A stretch of 13,647 nucleotides of DNA from Podila epigama (Eukaryota; Mortierellomycota; Mortierellomycetes; Mortierellales; Mortierellaceae): NCBI GenBank assembly GCA_015679605.1, contig JAAAVE010000713.1, positions 1-13,647 of the forward strand. Direction: 5' to 3'. Below, one piece after another: positions 1 through 7,049 of this stretch; position 1 is the stretch's first letter; each line of letters opens with the position of its first letter. The notes under the pieces were generated by a model. It was not told the origin of the DNA and ran no database searches. It saw nothing but the letters and a program-made list of their open reading frames with translations. The position numbers and the translations under genes are program-made.

Positions 1-1048
1 ATTTGCGATTTCTCTTTTGTTTTTATTGTTCGTCTTTCATGTAATCGTCATTTTTGCATTCTCATACTTCTTTCTCATAAGCTGCATTCGTTATTTATTC
101 CTTGTTATTCTTCTAGATACAAGGTGCATTGGTAACGATGTTACTACAACATTAAGGACAGGTTCGTCAAATATATTTTTGATGTCACTTGTTTTTTATT
201 CATACATAAAGAGACAGAGAGACATAGACAGAGAGAGTATGTGTGAGGAGACAGTGGGAGAGTGTAGGTGTCTAGCTCTCACTGGAAGAGATGGTTGTTG
301 TTGATAGAGCCATGATGCTTCTTTACGCGTCATTTTCGTGGTTTTGAATGAAAAATTCTTGTCGGACTTTAGCAATGAGCACGCTCAATAGGCAGAGGAA
401 TGAAGTGCAGTAGTCTCACAAGAAAAGATGGAGGGACGGGGCGGGGGTGAAGCCTTGAATAGTTTGGTGTAGTATCATTTCAAGATGGAAAGTGTTGTTT
501 GTCATTTGTCGTTTTGTTGTTGCTGGCGTGTAATTGGTCAAGGTCGTTAAGCAGGTTGGTGAATATGTGTGCATGGAGGCGACGATGTATGATATCTTTG
601 TGGCGTGAGAATTACAATGGCACATAAAACCGCAACATGTAGTCGCGTTCAATTGTTTGTACAATATCAAAGAACAGTTGGAGCAAACTGGCTTCTGCCA
701 TCTTTGCTTGAGCGACACCATGTTTTGGATAAGCAAAATGAATTTGAAAAGGAAAGATACGCGTGCTGATGGTGATAAAGTGCAAGCATGTTCTTTGCCT
801 GTCGTAAAGTGTGCGCTGGTAGACATGCTATGTCCTATGAGTCAGTATGTTTGTAGTAGGTCGAATAACGTCACATTTTTGGTATTGGACCTACGAACTC
901 AAAGGCCCTCACCCAGACCAAAACGTCTGTCTTGCTTCATCCTTTGGGGCAGTCCATGGTGGATGGGTGGAATGGCAAAATGTCATTGGCTACCCATATT
1001 TCCCTCAAGGAAACAAAAAAAAAAGTGCGGAGATTATATGGCCATGAT

Positions 1049-1064
1049 GGTTTCCATGGAAACC
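1049..1064. repeat. 16-bp perfect palindrome
   Basis: The bases GGTTTCCATGGAAACC read identically on both strands; the symmetry stops at the flanking T/T pair. It lies in noncoding DNA about 970 bases upstream of the small gene. It could be a dimer binding site or chance; the sequence alone does not decide. Confidence 0.6.
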
Positions 1065-1172
1065 TGAGCCAAATTTGGGTTCCATGCCGCCTTTTTTTTT
1101 TGAAAAGGTAAGCACAAGAGGCAGTGAGAGGCATTGAGGGCCTGGAGCAATGAACACACTACGCCTCTGCTT

Positions 1173-1195
1173 TGCTGTGTGCACGTCGCACAGCA
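1173..1195. repeat. Imperfect inverted repeat with 5-base loop
   Basis: TGCTGTGTG and CGCACAGCA pair at 8 of 9 positions around the loop CACGT. A perfect 10-bp palindrome, ATGATATCAT, follows at 1195-1204. No transcript evidence ties this hairpin to a gene. Confidence 0.4.
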
Positions 1196-1854
1196 TGATA
1201 TCATTGTGTGTTAGCGGCTTCCCTGAAACGTTCAAAGGTGTTGTCTGTGTTGCATATTGACAAAAATTGTCCGTGTCTTGTTTTCCACTTGCAATTCATA
1301 ATGTCCATGACGGGACGATTCATGTAAGCCTGGTGTTCTTGCTGCTACATTATTCGTGTAGTGGCCATGATTTTTTTTCCTATCAAGGTGATGTGGAAAG
1401 ATCGAGAACATCAAGATGGAGATGAAACTCAAACAGTCAACACGACACTTTTGGGTACACTCCCGAAGAGAATAATACCTTAAAGCCAAAATGCACAATG
1501 GTTGACATTGAAAAAAAAAGAAAGAAAAGGCCGCTCCATCACATCTTGTTGGGAAAAAAGAAAAATTAAAACTGTCTGTGGAAAATGTGGAAGTGAGGGA
1601 ATTCGCAAAAGTGCGTTTGGGCCAACTCAATTTTCTATTTCAACCACAGACAATGACTCCGATGGATTTTTTTCCTATTTCTCTTTTTCTACTTTGCGCT
1701 CAGGTAATCTTTGCGTGTCGCGGGGATTGACTTGGGAAAAAAGGGCGGATGGTGGCCTCTTTTGGTAACGAGGCTGAAAATAGAAAATGAATGTTTGGAC
1801 GGATTATGAACGGACCATGAACAAACATGGCCATAGCATCGCGTTTTGTTCGTG

Positions 1855-1862
1855 TATATAAA
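1855..1862 (+). promoter_or_regulatory. TATA box of the small abundant-protein gene
   Basis: TATATAAA is a full consensus TATA box. A start site 25-40 bases downstream would fall near 1885-1900, in a pyrimidine/CA-rich stretch. The ATG at 1865 lies only three bases after the box, so it would not normally be in the mRNA. This supports the ATG at 2018 as the first usable start. Confidence 0.75.
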
Positions 1863-1887
1863 CCATGGCCTTCTTGTCGTTTCTTCT

Positions 1888-2017
1888 TCATCATTTCATT
1901 CACAAACAACAACAACAACAACAACTACAACACTACTACTACTACTACCACCACCACCACCACCACAAACCCACAACAACCACAACAACCTCAACCAACT
2001 TCACTACATCTACAACC
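1888..2017 (+). other. CAA/CTA/CCA-rich 5' leader
   Basis: The probable 5'UTR consists of runs of ACA/CAA (about 1903-1928), ACT/CTA (about 1933-1948) and CCA/CAC (about 1948-1970), then mixed CAA/CCA triplets. It has almost no G, so it should be unstructured, and it contains no ATG before 2018. Leaders of this type are common on very highly translated fungal mRNAs. The left edge is an estimate from the TATA position. Confidence 0.6.
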
Positions 2018-2242
2018 ATGACTTTCAACCAGCTCAACGGTGCCGCTCCTTCCTTCGCCGCCAAGAAGAACCAGACCACCTCGGCCGCTGCCACACCCGT
2101 CCAGACCCCTCGCACTTCCATGAGCGAGTCTCGTCCCTCAGCTAGCAAGCCCCCCACTTCCGCTGCTCAGAAGCAGCTGGCCCTCCACGAGCTCATGAAC
2201 CAGGCCGTTGTCGGCGGCCGCGGCGGTTACTACCTGATCTAA
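2018..2242 (+). CDS. Small Ala/Ser/Thr/Pro-rich protein of unknown function, probably highly expressed
   Basis: Single-exon gene for 74 residues. The ATG sits in a good context (ACAACCATGAC). I do not recognise a family. The first 50 residues are Ala/Ser/Thr/Pro-rich and look disordered. The C-terminus is different: a short helix-like segment (QLALHELMNQAVV), then GGRGG and a Tyr-Tyr-Leu-Ile end. There is no signal peptide, membrane segment or Cys. Codon use is extreme: every Lys is AAG, Asn AAC, Gln CAG, Phe TTC, Tyr TAC and Glu GAG, unlike the mixed usage of the neighbouring genes. With the TATA box and G-poor leader this points to very strong expression. An in-frame ATG at 1865 would add 51 low-complexity residues, but it lies three bases after the TATA box. 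Role unknown; a stress or growth-phase protein is only a guess. Confidence 0.8.
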   Translation: MTFNQLNGAAPSFAAKKNQTTSAAATPVQTPRTSMSESRPSASKPPTSAAQKQLALHELMNQAVVGGRGGYYLI

Positions 2243-2418
2243 AGGTCCCAAACGCTTCAAGCCAAGTCAAGTCAGAGCCAGCCAAGTGGGGAACAATATA
2301 TCCTTTTTTAATCTTGCCATGCGTTTGCTTGGACACAGCCTTTTAAAAAAACATCTAGCATTTTCCAATCCAGCATTTTCACACATTCATACCCCCCAAA
2401 TACCCATTCAGCATTCAA

Positions 2419-2448
2419 CATCCAAAGCATTCACATCCAAGGCATTTA
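2419..2448 (+). repeat. Imperfect tandem 15-mer in 3'UTR
   Basis: CATCCAAAGCATTCA at 2419-2433 is followed directly by CATCCAAGGCATTTA at 2434-2448 (13 of 15 identical). Related GCATT words recur from about 2357. This is probably minor local duplication just before the polyadenylation signal. Confidence 0.6.
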
Positions 2449-2449
2449 A

Positions 2450-2455
2450 AATAAA
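2450..2455 (+). terminator. Polyadenylation signal of the small gene
   Basis: A perfect AATAAA lies about 208 bases after the stop codon at 2240-2242, in A-rich DNA. Its position and orientation fit the 3' end of the small gene. Confidence 0.55.
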
Positions 2456-2799
2456 CATTCAATTTGAAATATACGCAAAATATTTGATATGGCACTTGAG
2501 TCGTTGCGATACACACGAGATGTAATAACTTTGCAGTAACAACCATTAAGAAAAGTTGACTTACAGATGTCGCGGGGCTGTATAGTAGACAGTCTCTTAT
2601 TGCAAATGATAAAAGCAGTGCGGTGAAAGTATCGACTTAATGGTCTCAAGAAAATGGAGAGACGTGACAGAAAAAAGTGGTATGACGCGTAAATTTTAAT
2701 ATAATATTATTTATGTGTGTTTCAATTTTTAACGGCACTCCTTTTTCTTCCTTTTTGCGAATCATTAAAAAGCACAGAACAGACAGCGGACATTTACAA

Positions 2800-5124
2800 A
2801 TGTCATTACTTGAATCAAAAGCAGGGATTGTCATTCATGATGACGATGCAATACATTCTTCATGCCCATCCCCAACATTGGCGACCATTCATCAGCTCCC
2901 GGTCGAGATTCTTGGGGAGATGGCAAAGTACCTCGTCGCCGCTGACACCATCTCGGACTTGTTGCACCTTGGCCAGACTTGCAAAGAACTCTATGCCAGC
3001 ATATGGCATCCATCGAGTGACATTTGGAGAATCGTCTGGGCTGGTCTCTATGACGAACTTGCACCTGTACATACGACGAAAACAGAGACAACAGCCATGA
3101 GGACGACGACGACGACAATGACACAAGATAACGATGCTACCACTGAACTAAATGCATTTGATTCGAGAAGACCCCTCTACGCGTACAAAGACAACTTGAG
3201 GAAACGATTTTGCCTGTTTCGTGATTTAAAGTGTATAGGTCAGGCTTTGGTTGAGGAAACTCTACCTTGGATGACCATTGCTTATGAATACCCCAAGGGT
3301 GGCAACCCGTCCAAAAACGCTAACCAAAAGATATGGACCCCAGAGGATATTGCACCGGTGCTCATGGACATGCTCTTGGTCGCAGCGGAACATGGTATGA
3401 AGAAATCGAGGCTACTTAACTTTCAATGTTATCAAATGGATACGCTCATCGTGATGGTTTTACAACGAAAGGCACGCCAAAAAGAACATCATCCTCATCC
3501 ACTGCGTTGCTCGCTTTATCCCTCCAGTCACCATGAATCTGTACTGGATCCGCAAACTGGTCGTGTCCGACGTCTGGGCCTACTCCATCTATCTCCTCTA
3601 CAGGGAGACGGCAAATGGTTCGCTGACTGACCTCTATCCTCGCTTTGGTACACCAGAGACACTCTGCAGGTTTTATCATGTCATGGCAAGCGTCGCTGCT
3701 GTAGGTTCGTCTTTTATACGGGTCGAGTTTTTTTTTCTGTAGTTGTGGTTTGTGCGGAATCCGTTGTTGTGTGAACCGCGGGTGTCAGGACTACGACTTG
3801 CCAAGTTCCTGGATGCTCATCCTTTCATTATCGTCACACTCACTCACTCACTCACTTACTCACTCCTTCTCTAGACCCTTACATACTGGATGCTGTTTAC
3901 AAAGACAGATTCGAGTCCTTCAAGTACATAAGAGGCAGTGTGTTTCGACGTGAGGATGGCTGTAGTTACGGGCGACTTGCAGTAGGACAGATTCCTAGAC
4001 TGTGGTTTCCTTGGTCGATCTGTCAGATCTTTTATACGGTTCTATTTTGTGGGCCTAGTATTGTGCAATATGTGGAGCAAAAGCAGCAGCAGCAGCAGCA
4101 GCAACAACAACACCAACCCCGAGGACTCGCCTTCCGACAAACTAATGTCTCTTCTGAGTGGACTCCGTCTTGGTTCAACTTTGGCACTGGAAGAAACCTC
4201 ATCACACCGTTGCCCTTGGCAGCTCCTCTTAGAAACCAAGGGCAACTCTTATACAACGACTCAAGCAGCAGTGCCAAATGCAACAGGACAGGATTGGCAG
4301 GTCACTGGTCAGGGTATTACGCCTATTCCGACGAGGATGGCGCAGATCTAGTCTCACTCCAGAGGGCGACAAGACCAGAGTTTGCTTGCCGAGGCATCTC
4401 TTTAGATGCGAGGATGACGCTCATCCTGGTTGATTGGACTACTGAATCCAGTGTTGCATCCTCGTCGCCATTGACCATGCCAATAGGATCGAGCCGATCT
4501 AGAGGTAGCGTAGGAAGAGCAGAGGGACCACGGCCGCTCTATCTGAGCTCCTCCTTGGACGTTGAGGCGTTCAAATTGGTAGATCAATACTTTATGCCAT
4601 TCGGGGAGGGCTCGACAATCACAGATGACCCTTCAGCTCCAGATGTAAGGCTGCCACAAGTGGACGATTTAGACGATCCGTCACAGTGGCGATACCAACG
4701 GATCTTTTCAGGGCGAGGGATCGATTTCTTTGGAGAGTATGGTGTACGAGGCATAATTTCAGAGAGGACAGGTCTGGTTCGAATGGTAAAATACTACTTT
4801 CGCCAGCACGATGTCCAAGGTGGAGCGGACGGCGATGACAATGAAGATATACCTATGATACTGGTACCACCCACATCATCGCGGATGACATCACTCTCTG
4901 CAAAGCAAGAACGGTGGAGAGCCTTTGTAGAGTTTGGGACACAGCCAGGCCAGTTGAAATGGGCCCTTGGCCCAAGTGTGTGGTACTACCGTGGCCAGAG
5001 AATGGCTGAGACGAGGGAGAGTCAGGGAGCTGGGATCCAGGGGCTCTGGTTCACGGATGTCGATTCTGGTCCTTTCTGGCTCTACAAAACAGATGTGGAG
5101 GAATATGAAGAGATATCCGATTGA
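2800..5124 (+). CDS. F-box protein, SCF ubiquitin-ligase adaptor-like
   Basis: Canonical model: exons 2800-3394, 3528-3704 and 3875-5124, phases matching, 673 residues. An F-box (about residues 30-70: HQLPVEILGEMAKYL, then LGQTCKELY and WRIVW) would bind Skp1 and so select substrates for SCF ubiquitin ligases. The C-terminal part from residue 400 (GHWSGYYAY) has repeated strand-like blocks: FSGRGIDFFGEYGV near 535, GLVRMVKYYF, and IQGLWFTDVDSGPFWLY at 645. This arrangement recalls the beta-barrel region of FBXO31-type F-box proteins, a weak resemblance. A run of about nine Gln lies near 4084-4110. I chose ATG 2800 (ACAAATGTC); an in-frame ATG at 2713 would add 29 residues. The middle is uncertain: both introns hold protein-like sequence in other frames, so either the model drops real coding sequence or the copy carries indels. 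The F-box and the C-terminal half are firm. Confidence 0.8.
3395..3527 (+). other. Candidate intron 1 of the F-box gene (doubtful)
   Basis: Begins GTATGA and ends CCAG, 133 nt, with TTAAC near 3416-3420 as a possible branch site; splicing joins the frames. Against it, 3395-3453 in the upstream frame and 3455-3527 in the downstream frame both look coding (KSRLLNFQCYQMDTLIV, then WFYNERHAKKNIILIHCVAR). Skipping one base at 3454 would make them continuous. Confidence 0.4.
3705..3874 (+). other. Candidate intron of the F-box gene, possibly two introns around a microexon
   Basis: GTTCGT to CTCTAG, 170 nt, joins the frames as Val-Asp-Pro-Tyr-Ile. An internal TCAG acceptor at 3788 would instead open a small exon (3789-3832) reading GLRLAKFLDAHPFII, which fits the flanking protein well. 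The second intron would then need 41 nt, whereas GT-AG at 3833-3874 gives 42 nt and breaks the frame by one base. Confidence 0.5.
3836..3863. repeat. (TCAC)n microsatellite
   Basis: TCAC units run from 3840 with one TTAC variant, directly before the pyrimidine tract and CTCTAG acceptor. Slippage here changes the distance between the small candidate exon and the next exon. Confidence 0.7.
4084..4110 (+). repeat. CAG/CAA codon run in the F-box gene
   Basis: Six CAG followed by three CAA codons encode polyGln in the F-box frame. The +1 frame reads the same repeat as Ser then Asn and stays open for about 300 bases. Confidence 0.75.
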
Positions 5125-5305
5125 TGAAGATATGAACGTGTAGCCATACCATGCTGACTTGCTACATGTCTGACTTGAGAGAGATATTCAGCACAGCTGG
5201 CTGAAAAATTAATTTCCTACGACACTACAGCATTAAAAAGGAAAGGCCACAAGGTCACGTTTTTACCTTTTGTCTTTCTGCATCACAAACTACCGAAAAA
5301 ATAAC

Positions 5306-6878
5306 ATGGCATCACAAGAACCAGCACCAGGAACGAAATCAATAGAGCGGAAAAATGTTATCAAAGGCAATGCCTCTTCGGTAAGATTCCAAGCGCATTC
5401 TTACAATGACCAAATAAAAATGCCAACATGGAAATGTATGAAAGATTTGTCTGGTATGAACACGACAGAATGTTTAACTTATTTTTTTCTTCTTTATTTT
5501 ATGAAACTAGTAGCTGGTCGCGCTTGCTGCCGAACTTGCAAAGCATGATGAAAGATTCAGGAGAACAAAAGCAGACGGGATAAAAGCACCGCGTTCTTTC
5601 AGGGTAACCATTAGCATGAAGAAATCCGATATATATTTATTTTTTTGCCAAACGCGCAATTCCTTCACTCACTTCACTTTTCTCTATTTTAGAAGCCAAC
5701 AGTGTGGCAGAGACAGAATACTGGAGTGGCACAAAGGGCTAGCAAGGCAGATCGGTTTTCAGCCTCATCCGAGACAGATCCAGAAAGGGAGGCTGCAAGA
5801 CGTGCAGCGATGCAGCGCAAAATGGACCTGTATGAACGAATACAACGAGGCGAAGAGCTGCCAGATCATTTGCGAGAGGAAATATTGGTAGAGTGGAATG
5901 ATTACAATCGCACAAGGGGGAGACAACGAGAGCGATATCTTCGTCGCGGGAGTAGAAGCGAGAGTGTCAGTAGTCGCAGTCGCTCAAGAAGTAGATCATG
6001 GAGTCGATCGAGATCGAGGAATAGAGCAAGGAGTAGATCAAGAGACAGTAGTCGAAATATGGATTGGGATCGTGATGAATCCGCTCAATTGGCTCGCGAT
6101 CCAAAGGACTTGAAGGTAAAGAATGGGAGACATGGTTTAATGTCCTTGGATAATAGGATGGATCTCTAACAAGAAAAAAAATCATCCTTGGGAATAATGT
6201 AGAAGGATCCATGGGTAGAGCACGTGGATGAGTTTGGAAGGACACGGCTGGTTCGTCAATCCGAGATTCCAGTACCACCACCGAGTGAGCCAGGAGACAA
6301 GGAAGGCGATCGATATGGAAGACATGATCATGCAGGGTAAGTAGCCCATCTCCAAGCCTTTTCCTCTTCACTTCTTGTATTTTCAGGACCTAGCACTTAA
6401 TTCGTTTCATTACTTGAAATCATCTTTTTCTTCAAAAGTAGATCATCCGATCTTCATCCATGGCAAAAATTCAGTGAAAAGTCATTCTCAAGCAGGGATT
6501 ATGTCCGATCAACAAACAGGCATTATGATCATACGCAGGAACGCCGAACTGTGGGTGTTGCCCATATGACTTTTTCCAAGGACGAAGAGGAACGTGCTAG
6601 ACAAATGAAGGAATTGCGGGAGAGGCATGCCCTTGTAAGACCAAGCTTAATCTTTTTTTTTTTTTTTTTTTTTGGAATTGTCCAGCATTGTCGATACGAT
6701 ACATCTCCTTATTCACAGTTCTATTTTTATTGTTATTCGCCGCTTTTGTTGTCCATTATAGACTGAAAAAATGGTGAAGCAGCATGTCAGCTTGCGGGAC
6801 AAGTTACGTGCCGCCAAGGCTGCCCGTTGGGAGAAAATCAATCAGAAACGTAACCTAGCCTTGCTACAACAAGAATAA
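5306..6878 (+). CDS. CCDC174: CCDC174-like coiled-coil protein with an RS-dipeptide region
   Basis: Six exons: 5306-5380, 5514-5603, 5693-6115, 6203-6336, 6442-6634, 6762-6878; all introns are GT-AG and phases fit, giving 343 residues. The order of motifs follows animal CCDC174: ASSLVALAAELAKHDERF (23-40), KPTVWQRQNTGVAQR (56-70), KMDLYERIQRGEELP, DPWVEHVDEFGRTR (198-211), RRTVGVAHMTFSKDEEE (275-291) and a basic helical C-terminus. Human CCDC174 is nuclear and reported to interact with the exon-junction factor EIF4A3, so an RNA-processing role is likely by homology. The unusual part is residues about 140-178, rich in Ser-Arg dipeptides like splicing factors. Acidic and basic helices suggest coiled coils. 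The start is the first ATG of exon 1 (AACATGG). It lies 181 bases after the F-box gene on the same strand, as its own transcription unit. Family assignment is firm; molecular role is inferred. Confidence 0.9.
5381..5513 (+). other. Intron 1 of the CCDC174-like gene, TAGTAG acceptor
   Basis: GTAAGA donor, 133 nt. The acceptor region reads ACTAGTAG: only the second AG (5512-5513) keeps the frame (…ASS|LVAL). The first AG would place TAG as the next codon. Confidence 0.85.
5604..5692 (+). other. Intron 2 of the CCDC174-like gene
   Basis: GTAACC to TTTTAG, 89 nt, phase 0. It joins …PRSFR to KPTVW. Confidence 0.85.
6116..6202 (+). other. Intron 3 of the CCDC174-like gene
   Basis: GTAAAG to TGTAG, 87 nt, phase 0, with a CTAAC branch site at 6166-6170. 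It joins DPKDLK to KDPWVEH. Confidence 0.85.
6337..6441 (+). other. Intron 4 of the CCDC174-like gene
   Basis: GTAAGT to AGTAG, 105 nt, phase 2. It rebuilds a Gly codon before SSDLHPW. A TTTTCAG at about 6382-6388 is an unused alternative acceptor that breaks the frame. Confidence 0.8.
6635..6761 (+). other. Intron 5 of the CCDC174-like gene
   Basis: GTAAGA to TTATAG, 127 nt, phase 0. A run of about 21 T begins 18 bases after the donor (6653-6673). It joins ERHAL to TEKMVKQ. Confidence 0.85.
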
Positions 6879-7049
6879 GCCAGCATAGCATGGATTTGTA
6901 TATATATATAAAGTCCTGGCAAAACTAACGCAGCCGTCTAAGAAAAAATACTCGGGTGTATGGTATAGCTTCTCAAGGTACAATAATTTATTTTGACTTT
7001 TGAACACACTTCATTACATATTCTCACAAGGTATAGATATCTCGAGATA
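6879..7049. other. Shared 3' region of two convergent genes
   Basis: The CCDC174-like gene and the zinc-finger gene end tail-to-tail only 171 bases apart. TATATATATATAAA at 6899-6912 may act as a 3'-end efficiency element for the plus-strand gene. The minus-strand signal lies at 6987-6992, so the two mRNAs may overlap. Confidence 0.6.
6987..6992 (-). terminator. Polyadenylation signal of the zinc-finger gene
   Basis: AATAAA on the minus strand, about 58 bases past the TAG stop at 7050-7052. Confidence 0.6.

Larger units (their letters stand above)
1..1854. other. Intergenic region without a supportable gene
   Basis: No reading frame here has a convincing start, codon bias, splice structure or recognisable domain; the open stretches are short and rich in Phe, Lys and Ser from A/T runs. 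Contents I can name: an AGACAGAG-type purine tract near 209-240, ACGCGT hexamers at 325-330 and 759-764, an ACGTCA (CRE-like half site) at 868-873, a 16-bp perfect palindrome at 1049-1064, an imperfect hairpin at 1173-1195 followed by a 10-bp palindrome at 1195-1204, and A/T homopolymers. The last few hundred bases are probably the promoter of the small gene at 2018. The left end may carry the 3' part or flank of a gene outside the window. Confidence 0.6.
2243..2799. other. Intergenic: 3'UTR of the small gene and upstream region of the F-box gene
   Basis: No gene is seen. Positions 2243-2460 are probably 3'UTR, with repeated GCATTC/CATCCAA words and an AATAAA signal. Around 2700 the DNA is very AT-rich (TAATATAATATTATTTA), a possible core promoter for the F-box gene, preceded by an ACGCGT hexamer at 2685-2690. 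Confidence 0.5.

Noticed and set aside
17-304. Open frame of 95 residues on the plus strand
   Set aside because: Hydrophobic T-rich start and purine-repeat end, no homology or splice context; fits AT-rich noncoding DNA.
416-1630. Several overlapping open frames on both strands in the left region
   Set aside because: Short, mutually overlapping, rich in residues from homopolymers, with no codon bias or domain.
1865-2242. Longer 125-residue version of the small protein
   Set aside because: Its ATG is three bases after the TATA box, upstream of any likely transcription start; the extra 51 residues are translated leader repeats.
2713-3630. Uninterrupted 305-residue F-box protein ending at 3630
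   Set aside because: After 3453 this frame loses protein character while the next frame continues well; the C-terminal half to 5124 clearly belongs to the same protein.
3836-3863. Possible CRISPR-like or satellite array
   Set aside because: Plain 4-base microsatellite without spacers.
4770-4800. GGTTCGAAT resembling a tRNA B box
   Set aside because: Lies in coding sequence with no A box or cloverleaf around it.
5270-5548. Single-exon ORF covering the first exon of the CCDC174-like gene
   Set aside because: It reads through intron 1; splicing at 5380/5514 restores the family motif ASSLV.L.AEL.
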